Source: an uncultured Bacilli bacterium
Lineage (GTDB): Bacteria > Bacillota_I > Bacilli_A > RF39 > UBA660
Assembly (NCBI GenBank): GCA_934162125.1
Contig: CAKPHU010000002.1
Location: 62,001-126,000, forward strand
Direction: 5' to 3'
DNA: 64,000 nt
Below the pieces are notes generated by a model. The model ran no database searches. It saw only the letters and a program-made list of their open reading frames with translations, and had not been told where the DNA came from. Position 1 is the stretch's first letter. The number at the start of each line of letters is the position of its first letter. This document shows positions 52,598 to 61,819 of the stretch, piece after piece. The translations under genes and the position numbers were made by a program.

Positions 52598-52619
52598 AAA
52601 ATGTCTATAAAGACATTTT
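52598..52619. terminator. Hairpin terminator after the 45-codon peptide gene
   Basis: An 8-bp stem AAAATGTC/GACATTTT (52598-52605, 52612-52619) flanked by A/T runs. Confidence 0.65.
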
Positions 52620-52627
52620 TTCATCAC

Positions 52628-52765
52628 TTAATTATTCCAACCATTATTTCCAGATCCATTACCCCAGAATAAGAATAAAATAATAAATACAATTAAAACG
52701 ATCCAAAACCAACCAGTATTATTAGTATTAGTATTGCCTCCGCAAGTAGGATAACAATAATTCAT
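52628..52765 (-). CDS. Small Asn/Trp-rich membrane peptide (45 aa)
   Basis: Starts MNYCYPTCGGNTNTNNTGW, then a single hydrophobic helix (WIVLIVFIILFLFW), then an Asn/Gly tail GNGSGNNGWNN. The Shine-Dalgarno GGAGAG precedes the ATG, and a terminator follows. The layout (short Cys/Gly/Asn N-terminus plus one helix) recalls small YjcZ-like peptides made during sporulation in Bacillus, but the sequence match is loose. Two Cys near the N-terminus could cross-link. Confidence 0.7.
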   Translation of the reverse strand: MNYCYPTCGGNTNTNNTGWFWIVLIVFIILFLFWGNGSGNNGWNN

Positions 52766-52827
52766 AACTCAACTCTCCTTTCACTATATTATATTAAAAA
52801 TAATTAATATAGTTATGGCTCAAACCT

Positions 52828-52852
52828 AAAAAAAGCAAACTTAAACGTTTGC
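52828..52852 (-). terminator. Intrinsic terminator of murE
   Basis: Stem GCAAAC/GTTTGC (52835-52840, 52847-52852) with seven T on the minus strand. It overlaps the end of the murE coding sequence. Confidence 0.82.
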
Positions 52853-54286
52853 CTTCTCTCTTAATTTTCTATTACTAATTGCTTGATAAGCTTCTTCTTC
52901 ATCATTAAAGTAAATTGTCTTATCTTTTAATTTTTGATAAGTCTCATTTCCCTTACCTAATATTAGAACCATATCTTTAGGTCCTGCCATATCAATTGCT
53001 TTTTGAATAGCTTCTCTTCTATCTACTATAATCTCATAATTATCTGTCTCTACATTTTGTACTAACATATTAATTATATCTTTTGGATCCTCGCTTCTTG
53101 GATCTTCATAAGTAAATATTGCATAACTTGCATTATCACAAACTGTCTTTCCCATTAATGGTCTCTTCAAATAATCTCTTTCTCCAGCTGATCCAATTAC
53201 GACAATTGATCTATTAATATCTAGAGTATGAACAAATTTTAATAAGTTACTAATTCCATTAGGAGTATGCGCATAATCTACCATTACTGAATAATCTGCA
53301 TCGGTCTTTAACATATCAAGTCTTCCTTCTACATCAATAGTTGGAATTCTAGATAAAGCATCTTGTAAATTAATACCTAATGTAAGTACTCCAAGTAAAG
53401 CTCCTGCTAAATTATAAACATTAAAGTCTCCAAGTAAAGGACTATCAAAAGTAAATTCTTCTTCTAAATATTTAAATGTTATTGTAGTCTTTGTCGGATA
53501 TAATTTAAAATCAACTATTTGTAAATCACACTCTGGACTTCTTCCATAAGTAAGTACTTTTCCATTACAAGCAGCTTTAACTGTTTCAAAGTATGGATCA
53601 TCATGATTTAAAACACAATGTCCATCGCTTCTAGTTTGTCTAAATAAATTAAGTTTACAATCTATATAGTTTTCAAAACTTCCATGAATATTTAAGTGTT
53701 CTCTAGTAATATTAGTATAAATACTTACATCATAAGTCATTGCTTGTAGTCTTCCTCTAAAGAATGCTTCACTACTAGCTTCCATAACTGTGTATTTGCA
53801 CCCATATCTTACAAACTCATCTAAGTAATCATATAAAAGATGGGCATCAGGTGTTGTATTAGGATTATCTCCTGTAAAACCAGCACAACTTCTTCCATTA
53901 GTCCCAATATAACCACATCTCTCACTACCAATTAAAGTTTGAATAATAGTTGAAGTAGTAGTTTTACCATCTGTACCAGTAACTCCTATCATAATCATCT
54001 TTTTATCTGGATAATCATAAAACTTCTGACACAAATATGGAAGTTCTTTATTAGTATCAGGTACTTTAATTATTGGAACTTTCTTTTGTCCTATATCACT
54101 TCTACTAACCACAACTGCACTAGCTCCATGTTTAATCGCATCATCTATAAAGTCATGTCTATCTGCGGTTACTCCCTTAGTACAAACAAATAAATCTCCT
54201 GGTTTAACTTCTTTAGAATTTATCTTTATTGCTTTAATCATTACATCATCTTTTACTTCTGGATATAATTCATTTAATTTTTTCAT
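52841..54286 (-). CDS. murE: UDP-N-acetylmuramoyl-tripeptide synthetase (MurE)
   Basis: 481 residues. Mur ligase motifs: ATP-binding VTGTDGKTTT, YTVMEASSEAF, NITREHLNIHGSFENY, and VEGRLDML...VDYAHTPNGI. It adds the third amino acid of the peptidoglycan stem. The specificity-loop position reads TYEDPRSEDP; the Arg of the DNPR motif in diaminopimelate-adding enzymes is kept, but Asn is replaced by Asp. Diaminopimelate is the more likely substrate (inference). The ATG at 54286 is used; the GTG at 54295 is in the AGGTG Shine-Dalgarno. Confidence 0.9.
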   Translation of the reverse strand: MKKLNELYPEVKDDVMIKAIKINSKEVKPGDLFVCTKGVTADRHDFIDDAIKHGASAVVVSRSDIGQKKVPIIKVPDTNKELPYLCQKFYDYPDKKMIMIGVTGTDGKTTTSTIIQTLIGSERCGYIGTNGRSCAGFTGDNPNTTPDAHLLYDYLDEFVRYGCKYTVMEASSEAFFRGRLQAMTYDVSIYTNITREHLNIHGSFENYIDCKLNLFRQTRSDGHCVLNHDDPYFETVKAACNGKVLTYGRSPECDLQIVDFKLYPTKTTITFKYLEEEFTFDSPLLGDFNVYNLAGALLGVLTLGINLQDALSRIPTIDVEGRLDMLKTDADYSVMVDYAHTPNGISNLLKFVHTLDINRSIVVIGSAGERDYLKRPLMGKTVCDNASYAIFTYEDPRSEDPKDIINMLVQNVETDNYEIIVDRREAIQKAIDMAGPKDMVLILGKGNETYQKLKDKTIYFNDEEEAYQAISNRKLREKANV

Positions 54287-54341
54287 TTTATTCACCTAAA
54301 GTAATTATATAGTAAAGAGCGTCAATTTCAAAGGTTTTTCC

Positions 54342-54370
54342 TTGAAATAAACATAAATTTACGTTAAAAT
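54342..54370 (+). promoter_or_regulatory. Promoter of the arginase-like gene
   Basis: TTGAAA (54342-54347), 17-base spacer and TAAAAT (54365-54370) on the plus strand, 19 bases before the ATG. Confidence 0.6.
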
Positions 54371-54389
54371 TATTTAAGGTGATGAAGGA

Positions 54390-55289
54390 ATGAAGACAAT
54401 AGTTGTCGGAGCTGGTAGTGACCTTGGTGTTAATATTGATGGAGCTCACCTTGGACCAGTTCAATTAATAAATGATTTAAAAAGTTTCTATCAAGGAGAA
54501 ACACTCTCTTTTCTACAAGATGATAAAATTATTAAGAGTAGAAATTTATCTGATCGTCGAAAAAATGAATATGAAATAGATAAGTTTAATACTGCTTTGT
54601 ATAATAAAATGTCTGAAAAAATAAATGAAGATTACTTTCCAGTCTTAATTGGTGGTGATCACTCAGTAAGTGTTGCTAGTGCCCTAGCTAGTGCTAAGAA
54701 ATACAAAAATATTGGTATTATCTGGTTTGATGCTCATACTGACTACAATACTTTTGATACTACTGTAACTGGTAATATTCATGGTCTTCCTCTCGCAGCA
54801 ATTACTGGATATAAAAATCATGAATTAAGATACTTCCATGATGGTGAAATAATTCAGCCTACTAAAGCTGTTGTTGTTGGCGCCAGAAGTATTGATGACT
54901 GGGAAAGAGATAACATCAAATATTCAGGTCTAACAGTATTTACTACTGAAGACATTAGACAGAAAGGTCTAAAAACAGTAGTTGAAGAAGCCTTCAAGAT
55001 TGCTGGTGAACGTACTAAAGGAATTCATATTAGTTTCGATCTTGATTTAATTGATCCTTCTGTTGCTCCTGGTGTGTCAATCCCAGAACTAGATGGTCTA
55101 AATGAAGAAGAAGCTATTGAATTAAATAAATTAATACTAGAACATATGAAAGATATCGTTTCTTACGACTTAGTAGAATTTAATCCATTAAAAGATGAAA
55201 ATCGTAAGACAGAACAAATTGCTTTAAATCTTCTTGCTCAAGTTCTAAGAGCTGCTGAAAATAAAGGTAAAATTCAAAAGAAATTCTAA
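54390..55289 (+). CDS. Arginase / ureohydrolase family enzyme
   Basis: 299 residues. Manganese-binding motifs are IGGDHSVS, WFDAHTDYNT, GNIHGLPLA and SFDLDLIDPSVAPG, in the arginase order. The length and the HGLPLA plus DPSVAPG motifs favour arginase over agmatinase or formimidoglutamase. It would hydrolyse arginine to ornithine and urea. It is monocistronic on the plus strand between murE and the WG-repeat gene. Urease or ornithine genes are not in the window, so its pathway is open. Confidence 0.87.
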   Translation: MKTIVVGAGSDLGVNIDGAHLGPVQLINDLKSFYQGETLSFLQDDKIIKSRNLSDRRKNEYEIDKFNTALYNKMSEKINEDYFPVLIGGDHSVSVASALASAKKYKNIGIIWFDAHTDYNTFDTTVTGNIHGLPLAAITGYKNHELRYFHDGEIIQPTKAVVVGARSIDDWERDNIKYSGLTVFTTEDIRQKGLKTVVEEAFKIAGERTKGIHISFDLDLIDPSVAPGVSIPELDGLNEEEAIELNKLILEHMKDIVSYDLVEFNPLKDENRKTEQIALNLLAQVLRAAENKGKIQKKF

Positions 55290-55293
55290 ACAA

Positions 55294-55323
55294 CAAAAAA
55301 AGCTTAACTAAATAAGCTTTTTT
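55294..55323. terminator. Bidirectional terminator
   Basis: An 11-bp stem AAAAAAGCTTA/TAAGCTTTTTT (55296-55306, 55313-55323) between the convergent arginase and WG-repeat genes. Confidence 0.85.
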
Positions 55324-55331
55324 ATTTTGTA

Positions 55332-56633
55332 TTATTTTATTTCTGCTATAACCCAGCTCTTTGAAGCAGCCTGTAAAAGAACATAATCATGATTATAATT
55401 ATAAGCAAAGTAAGTAGTTTGATATAAAGCATCTCCTGTATTCTTTAAGATACCAAATTTACCATCTTTCTTAACTATAAAGATCTTTTCATCTTCTATG
55501 TAATTAATATCTTCTCCAGTATAAATAGTAGTACCTTTAGAATCAAATAAAGTTGCTTTATCTTTTTCATAAGCTACAAAGAAATTATCATCAGTTAAAA
55601 TAACTCTATCATATTTTAAAGGTAAAATTTCTTTACCAGTTGCATCAACTGCTCCAATCTTTGCATCAATTCCTACAATAACATACTTAGTACCAGGCTT
55701 ATATGAAGAATATTTGACATCATAAATAGCTTCTGTAAGTTTAGTTCCATCTTTTCCAACAAGACCTTCTTTTTCAGTTGCCTCATCATATACTAAATAG
55801 AAATCTTCAGCTACTTCTTTATCTGAAACATCTTCTTTTTTCTCATTAGTCTTAACATTATAACTAACTATAGTATTATTATTTTCATCTTTCTTCGCAA
55901 TATAATAAACTGTATCATTTTTAAATGAATTATATCCAAGTAATTTTTCATCTTCAATAGTAACTAATTTAGTATCATAAGCATAAAGTGCCATCTTATT
56001 ATTATCACCCATAAAGTGAAGTATTACTATATTGCCACTACCATATTCAGTATGACAACCACCACTATATTCAACTGGTACTAAAACTTTACCTGTATTA
56101 TCTATTAATCCTTGTTTAGAATTCTCACCAACTACAAATATTGTTTTATTTTTATCAACTGCATACATAGATTGATATTTTTTAGATGTTTCTTCACCCT
56201 TCTTATTAACCAAACAAAATGTATTATCAAGATTTTGTACAAGGAAAGTATCATTATCAATAATCATAACTTTAGCATACTTTGCTTCTAAAACCACTTT
56301 ATTATTGCTATCAATAACTCCAAATTGATCATCCTTTGTATAAGTAAATAATCCATCCTTCTCCATCAAATAAGAATAGAATGCTTCATTAGTAGGCATT
56401 TCATAGCTAATAGGTATTACTACTTTACCATCTACTTTAGCATATCCATATTTTTCATTATCACTAACAACTACATAATTTTTACTAGCACCAGAAACAT
56501 AATCATACTCAAACTTCTCTGCAATATTTTTTGGTACTTGTAAATTATTAAAAAAAGCAAAATATATTACTCCTGCACACAAAAATAAAATTCCTAGTGC
56601 AAAAATAATTATTCCCATCTTTTTACCCTTCAT
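55332..56633 (-). CDS. Membrane-anchored WG-repeat protein
   Basis: 433 residues. An N-terminal transmembrane helix (about 7-29) is followed by an extracellular region made of WG-type repeats: YGYAKVDGKVVIPISYE, FGVIDSNNKVVLEAKY, QGLIDNTGKVLVPVEY, EGLVGKDGTKLTEAIYD, IGAVDATGKEILPLKYD and FGILKNTGDALYQTTY. WG repeats are probably protein or ligand interaction modules. It lies downstream of ftsZ on the same strand but after its terminator. A role near division is not shown. Confidence 0.88.
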   Translation of the reverse strand: MKGKKMGIIIFALGILFLCAGVIYFAFFNNLQVPKNIAEKFEYDYVSGASKNYVVVSDNEKYGYAKVDGKVVIPISYEMPTNEAFYSYLMEKDGLFTYTKDDQFGVIDSNNKVVLEAKYAKVMIIDNDTFLVQNLDNTFCLVNKKGEETSKKYQSMYAVDKNKTIFVVGENSKQGLIDNTGKVLVPVEYSGGCHTEYGSGNIVILHFMGDNNKMALYAYDTKLVTIEDEKLLGYNSFKNDTVYYIAKKDENNNTIVSYNVKTNEKKEDVSDKEVAEDFYLVYDEATEKEGLVGKDGTKLTEAIYDVKYSSYKPGTKYVIVGIDAKIGAVDATGKEILPLKYDRVILTDDNFFVAYEKDKATLFDSKGTTIYTGEDINYIEDEKIFIVKKDGKFGILKNTGDALYQTTYFAYNYNHDYVLLQAASKSWVIAEIK

Positions 56634-56692
56634 AAATATTCCTCCTAACCTATCATATAAACATTATATCGCATCTTCCAAAAATTAACAAC

Positions 56693-56714
56693 AAAAAAAG
56701 AGACCTAAGTCTCT
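56693..56714 (-). terminator. Intrinsic terminator of ftsZ
   Basis: Stem AGAGAC/GTCTCT (56699-56704, 56709-56714) with T run on the minus strand. It overlaps the last coding bases. Confidence 0.82.
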
Positions 56715-57837
56715 AATAATTTCTATCTCTTAAGAATGGAGGAATATCAAAGTCTCCATCCCCACCTGTATCATCATCTGATAACAATTCAGGTGTTGTT
56801 CTATGAGTTGGTGCTTCACTTACTGTTTGAGTTCTTCTAGTAGGTTGTACATTACTAAATACTGGCTCAGCTTGTTGTGCTTTTTTATTTTTTTCAAAAC
56901 CAGTAGCTATTACTGTAACAATTACCTCATCTGACAAGTTTTCATTAATTACAGAACCAAATATTGTATTAATATCTGTATTAGCAGCAGCTCTAACTAC
57001 TTCAGCAGCTTGTTCTGCTTCAAACAATGTTAAGTTAACTCCACCGGTAATATTAACTATTGCATCAGTTGCTCCTTCAATTGAAGTTTCAAGTAATGGA
57101 GATGAAACAGCTTGCTTTGCAGCTTCTATTGCTCTATCTTCTCCCATACCAATACCGATACCAATAATTGCATTACCACTATCTTTCATAACTGCTTTTA
57201 CATCGGCAAAATCCAAGTTGATTAAACCATTAACAGCAATCAAGTCAGAGATTGATTGAACACCACGACGAAGTACATTATCTACTTCTTTAAATGCTTC
57301 AATCATTGGAGTAGTTTTATCAATTATTTCTCTTAAACGATCGTTAGGAATAATAATTAATGTATCTACATGTTTCTTTAACTCTTCAATACCAGCTAAT
57401 GCATATTCCATTCTTCTCTTACCTTCAAATGAGAATGGTTTAGTAACTATACCTACTGTTAATGCTCCAAGTCCTTGTGCTATTTCTGCTACAACAGCAG
57501 CACTACCAGTACCAGTACCTCCACCCATACCACATGTAATGAAGATCATATCTGCATCAGTTAATGCATCTTCTATTTCTTTCTTAGATTCAATAGCTGC
57601 TTCTTTACCAATAGCTGGATTAGCTCCTGCACCAAGTCCATCTGTTAAAGTAGCACCCATCTGTATTTTTATATCAGCTTTAGATTGATTTAAAGCTTGT
57701 TGATCAGTATTAGCCGCAATGAATTCAACACCTTTAACACCAGATTCGATCATTCTATTAACAGCGTTTCCACCGCCACCGCCTAAGCCAATGACCTTAA
57801 TCTTAGCCAATTGATCCATTTCTAATCCGCCTATCAT
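56713..57837 (-). CDS. ftsZ: Cell division protein FtsZ
   Basis: 374 residues. The N-terminal [11 protein letters not shown] and the tubulin signature GGGTGTGSA are visible, with [11 protein letters not shown] (T7 loop) later. The C-terminal linker is short, and the conserved tail [12 protein letters not shown] binds FtsA and other partners. Polymerises into the Z ring. The ATG at 57837 has an ideal GGAGG Shine-Dalgarno. It is last in the murG-murB-divIB-(two GT-C)-ftsA-ftsZ cluster. Confidence 0.97.
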   Translation of the reverse strand: MIGGLEMDQLAKIKVIGLGGGGGNAVNRMIESGVKGVEFIAANTDQQALNQSKADIKIQMGATLTDGLGAGANPAIGKEAAIESKKEIEDALTDADMIFITCGMGGGTGTGSAAVVAEIAQGLGALTVGIVTKPFSFEGKRRMEYALAGIEELKKHVDTLIIIPNDRLREIIDKTTPMIEAFKEVDNVLRRGVQSISDLIAVNGLINLDFADVKAVMKDSGNAIIGIGIGMGEDRAIEAAKQAVSSPLLETSIEGATDAIVNITGGVNLTLFEAEQAAEVVRAAANTDINTIFGSVINENLSDEVIVTVIATGFEKNKKAQQAEPVFSNVQPTRRTQTVSEAPTHRTTPELLSDDDTGGDGDFDIPPFLRDRNY

Positions 57838-57849
57838 ACCTAGTCCTCC

Positions 57850-59085
57850 TTAATTATCAAAAAAATGTCCAAACACTTTACTTACTAAATTCTCACTCGT
57901 AGCTTTTTCTTTTTTTGTTACTAAATAATTAAACTCATTCTCACTCATTGTACTAACTCGTTTACCTCTAAGTCTAATTTTATCATCAAAATATTTTGTA
58001 ACACCATAAACACTACTATATTTATTATGTCTTATTCCAATAACTGGAATATTACAAATCCTGGCTTCAGTTCCAAACATATCTTCAACTAAATATTGAA
58101 AACCAGCTAACTCACTCAAGCCACCTGTAATTATTATATAATGTATTTCTCTTTTTGTTAAGTTTTTTATTTCATTTTTTGCAAGTTTTAAAATTTCTGC
58201 AACTCTTGATTCTACTACTTTAGAAACTCCTACTTGTGATAATTCTTTTTTCTCACCCGCAATTGTCATACATTCAAAGTAATCATTATTATCAGCATAA
58301 CTACTAGAACATACTGCAAAATTCTCTTTTATTTTTCTTGCATCTTCTGGTCCAATTTTAAAGACATAAGATAAGTCTTTATCTACATTAACACTACCAA
58401 TTGGAACTACCGCATTCTTAATTTGAATACCTTTATTAAATACTGAAACATTCGTACTCTTTTCTCCTATATTTATAATAGCTCCTACTTCTTCATCATA
58501 TTCTTTGCACTTAACAGAAAAATAATCTCCTGTTGATGTATAAGCAATATCTACTGTATCAAGACCACTAAGTTTTAATACTTCAAGTATTCTATATAAT
58601 GGTTCTTTTAATAAAGTACTAACTACTACTTTAGCTTCAATTGTTTTACCAGCCATTCCTTTAGGATCTTTAATATTTTCCATCTCATCAACAGTAAAAC
58701 TAATAGGTGTTGCGGTTATTACTTCATGTTCACTATCAATGTGACCCATTAAGGCATCTTTAACTACATTACGGACATCTTCACCCGTAATATTTTCATA
58801 ATCAACTACATCACAAGAACCAACTACAATACTCATAGAGCAATTTTCTGGTGGAACAGCTACAATTACTTTAGTAACTTTTATTCCAAGCATTGTATTA
58901 ACTTGCTTCATAGCTTCTCTAACACTACTAACAGCAGATCTTGTATCTAGAATTTGTCCATTCTTTATTCCTCTAGCTTTTGAACTAACCGCAGCTAGTA
59001 CTTGGAATTTATCCTTATCCTTAAGACAAACAACGACCTTAATACTATTAGTACCTAAATCTATACCTGTATATATTTCGTTCAT
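57850..59085 (-). CDS. ftsA: Cell division protein FtsA
   Basis: 411 residues of the actin-like ATPase fold: YTGIDLGTNSIKVVV (phosphate 1), the SHS2 (1C) domain with VIVAVPPENC, INIGEKSTNVSVF (phosphate 2) and IIITGGLSELAGF (adenosine). The C-terminal amphipathic helix LVSKVFGHFFDN would tether it to the membrane. It anchors FtsZ. The start is the ATG at 59085, after AGGTGA. Gap to ftsZ is 12 bp. Confidence 0.95.
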   Translation of the reverse strand: MNEIYTGIDLGTNSIKVVVCLKDKDKFQVLAAVSSKARGIKNGQILDTRSAVSSVREAMKQVNTMLGIKVTKVIVAVPPENCSMSIVVGSCDVVDYENITGEDVRNVVKDALMGHIDSEHEVITATPISFTVDEMENIKDPKGMAGKTIEAKVVVSTLLKEPLYRILEVLKLSGLDTVDIAYTSTGDYFSVKCKEYDEEVGAIINIGEKSTNVSVFNKGIQIKNAVVPIGSVNVDKDLSYVFKIGPEDARKIKENFAVCSSSYADNNDYFECMTIAGEKKELSQVGVSKVVESRVAEILKLAKNEIKNLTKREIHYIIITGGLSELAGFQYLVEDMFGTEARICNIPVIGIRHNKYSSVYGVTKYFDDKIRLRGKRVSTMSENEFNYLVTKKEKATSENLVSKVFGHFFDN

Positions 59086-59127
59086 TCGCAAAATCACCTA
59101 TTCTTAAAGTTTATTATACTATAAAAG

Positions 59128-59176
59128 AAAAAAATTGAAAAGACTTTCTTAATCTTTATAATAAATTAGAAAGTCT
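59128..59176 (-). terminator. Possible terminator after the second GT-C-like gene
   Basis: A 9-bp stem AGACTTTCT/AGAAAGTCT (59141-59149, 59168-59176) with an 18-base loop, followed by TTTTCAATTTTTTT on the minus strand. It would separate the murG-GT-C unit from ftsA-ftsZ. Confidence 0.6.
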
Positions 59177-60483
59177 CCATCTCTTTTTATATATCTATAA
59201 TTTTTTATAACATAACTAACAATATCTTTCGCAAATTGACTATCTAAACTCTTATCATAGTAACAATTACTATCAATAATTATATAAGTATCTGAAACTT
59301 CATCAATCTTCTTAATCATTTTATTGACTCCATCATAACCAAAATTACCATATAAAAGTACATCATAATATGAAATGTTATTGTCATTAATAATGTCATA
59401 TTGCATTGAAAAATATGATAATAATATTTTATTTTCATACTTATCTAAAATACTCTTTGAAGTTTTAATCTTCTCATAATCATACTTACTAGTTAAAGCA
59501 TATTCAAAATGATTTAAGTCTTTTGTCCTAACTGGTCTATAAGTAATATGAAAAGCAATACCTATCAAAAAAGAACACATAATAAGTCCCAAAATTGAAA
59601 AGTATTCTAAATATCTATAAGTTCTAAAATACTTACAAAGAAACATTACTACTATCACTAAATAGATCGCAAAATGTTGTATATCAAATAAAGGCACTAC
59701 AAAACTAAATCCCAAAAATAAATACCATCTACTAATATCATTCTTATCTTTAATTGAAAGAACAAATGTGAATGCCAGAAAGAATAATGATATAAAGAAC
59801 CATATTGTAAAAGCTCTAGCATTCTTACTTGAAAAATCAAAAAGTCCTAAAAAGCACAAATCAATAAAAGATCCTACTGCCCCATTAATAACTAAATATA
59901 GGAAAAATACTGCTATCGGACATATCACTCCAATACCTCTTTTTAATATTTTTTTTCTATCTTTATAATAAATTAAAAGTGTAGGAATAAGAAAAAACAA
60001 TCCAATAGTATGTTTAGAAAGTATAGTAAGACCTATCACCATTCCGATTAAATAATCTCTATCTTTATGAAATTCTTCTAAATAAAGTAAAAGAATCAGT
60101 AAAAATAAACATGCAAAATTATATGTTGGATTAATCGCATAAAAAGAAAACATTGTCATCACAAATAAAATTAAATAACTCTTCTCTTTATACAATTTAT
60201 ATAAAAAGTAAAACATTACTGTACAAAGAAGTGCTTGTTCAATATTAAACATTAAATAATTATCAAATAAATATAATCCTATACTCATGACAAAAGCATA
60301 AAGTGGTGTTGAAATAGTATTAAAATCTACATACGGTATTTCTCCATTCCCAATCGCATGACTAAATCCATAATTTGCTATCGGATCTCCATACATATTC
60401 GCAAATCCCAAGAATTGATAAATTATTAAAAAGAAAATAAATATTAAAATATATTTAAGGTTTTTCTCGACAAATTTTTTCAT
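59149..60483 (-). CDS. GT-C-fold-like polytopic membrane protein (putative glycosyltransferase), copy 2
   Basis: About 444 residues, around ten transmembrane helices and a C-terminal extracytoplasmic domain. The N-terminal loop ANYGFSHAIGNGEIPYVDFNTISTPLYAF recalls ArnT/PMT-type GT-C enzymes with a catalytic acidic loop after helix 1. It is clearly paralogous to the preceding gene (same GEIPYxDFNxxxTPL and FxDLCFLGLFDF segments). The ATG at 60483 follows GAGGGAG and overlaps the upstream paralogue by 29 bp. Donor and acceptor are unknown. Confidence 0.72.
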   Translation of the reverse strand: MKKFVEKNLKYILIFIFFLIIYQFLGFANMYGDPIANYGFSHAIGNGEIPYVDFNTISTPLYAFVMSIGLYLFDNYLMFNIEQALLCTVMFYFLYKLYKEKSYLILFVMTMFSFYAINPTYNFACLFLLILLLYLEEFHKDRDYLIGMVIGLTILSKHTIGLFFLIPTLLIYYKDRKKILKRGIGVICPIAVFFLYLVINGAVGSFIDLCFLGLFDFSSKNARAFTIWFFISLFFLAFTFVLSIKDKNDISRWYLFLGFSFVVPLFDIQHFAIYLVIVVMFLCKYFRTYRYLEYFSILGLIMCSFLIGIAFHITYRPVRTKDLNHFEYALTSKYDYEKIKTSKSILDKYENKILLSYFSMQYDIINDNNISYYDVLLYGNFGYDGVNKMIKKIDEVSDTYIIIDSNCYYDKSLDSQFAKDIVSYVIKNYRYIKRDGDFLIYYKD

Positions 60484-61816
60484 TTGTATCTCCCTCATAA
60501 ACATAGTAAATTCCTAAATAATCAATCTCTCTATAATTATTAAGTACATATTCTAAAACTCTTTGATCAGATTGTTTCCCCTTCCCATATTCTCTTTTAT
60601 CAATAAAGAAGACACACTTCTCACAATTTTTCACTTCATTTAATAATTTGCTACTTCCATCACGTCCCCAATTACCCATATTAATTAAATCTAAATAAGA
60701 AATATCTAAATCATTTATAATTTTATAAAAGTAACCATCCGCACTCAATAATATTATTTTTCTATCTTTATACTTATCTCCCAGTTGAATAAGATTATTA
60801 GTATATTTAAGATATTCTTTTGAAATAACTCTTCCTTCTAAATTCTTAATATTACTAAAAATCAAAGTAGTATTTTTACTTCTATTTTCTATCATCATAA
60901 CAGAAAGAAAAGTAAGAACACATATCATAAATAATTTAATATTAATTTTTAAATCTATCTCTTTCTTCATAAAAACAAGAATTAAGAAAGCTACAAAAAC
61001 TAATTCGAAATGATATAAATCAAATAATGGTAACACCATACTTGTAAAAGCCAAAAAATAATAATTATTAATATTCTTCTTATCTTTCACAATAAATATT
61101 ATAGTAACTATAATTAATAAGATTGTAGCAATCACTAAAAAGTTAAATTCACTTCTATTTTTTTCTGCAAAATCAAAAAGTCCCAAAAAACACAAATTAA
61201 CAAATGCCTGAAAAGATCCACTAATAACCAAATAAAGGACAAATATAATTCCTGTGATAAAACAACTAATAAATCTTTTTAAAATTTTCTTTGGCTTTGA
61301 AAAATAAAATAGACTTGGTAAAACTACCATCAAACCAACTGTCTGCTTAGTTAAAATCAAACCTGCTAGTACTAATCCAATAAGATAATCATTTGCTTCT
61401 TCTCTTTCTAAATAAATAAGTAAAATATACAAGAATAAAAAGAATAAATTATAACTAGGAAAAAGTACTGACAAAGGAAATATTAAAAATAATAAAACTA
61501 TATAACTTTTCTCTTTAATAAGTTTAAAAAGTATATAGAACATTCCCCCTAAAATTAAACTAAATATTACATGAAAAACCAAAATACTGTTTCCAAATAT
61601 TTTCAAAAATAAAGCCATCAGAAATGGAAATAAAGGCGTAATTACCATATTAAAATCTAAATAAGGTATTTCTCCTCTTGCTATTGCATAACTAAATCCA
61701 TAATTCCATATTTCATCTAAGTTAATAGGTTGTACTATTAAATTCCAAAATAAAAAGAAAAGAACTAATATTAAATATTTACCATATTTATTCATAAAAC
61801 TATTCTTTTCTTTCAT
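60455..61816 (-). CDS. GT-C-fold-like polytopic membrane protein (putative glycosyltransferase), copy 1
   Basis: 453 residues with a similar topology. It has NYGFSYAIARGEIPYLDFNMVITPLFPF after helix 1 and FVNLCFLGLFDFAEKN in the middle. The soluble C-terminal part holds NNLIQLGDKYKDRKIILLSADG. It begins four bases after divIB with the Shine-Dalgarno AAGGAG. With its paralogue it is inserted between divIB and ftsA, an unusual place. It might glycosylate wall polymers or proteins near the septum (inference). Confidence 0.72.
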   Translation of the reverse strand: MKEKNSFMNKYGKYLILVLFFLFWNLIVQPINLDEIWNYGFSYAIARGEIPYLDFNMVITPLFPFLMALFLKIFGNSILVFHVIFSLILGGMFYILFKLIKEKSYIVLLFLIFPLSVLFPSYNLFFLFLYILLIYLEREEANDYLIGLVLAGLILTKQTVGLMVVLPSLFYFSKPKKILKRFISCFITGIIFVLYLVISGSFQAFVNLCFLGLFDFAEKNRSEFNFLVIATILLIIVTIIFIVKDKKNINNYYFLAFTSMVLPLFDLYHFELVFVAFLILVFMKKEIDLKINIKLFMICVLTFLSVMMIENRSKNTTLIFSNIKNLEGRVISKEYLKYTNNLIQLGDKYKDRKIILLSADGYFYKIINDLDISYLDLINMGNWGRDGSSKLLNEVKNCEKCVFFIDKREYGKGKQSDQRVLEYVLNNYREIDYLGIYYVYEGDTNEKICREKP

Positions 61817-61819
61817 AAC

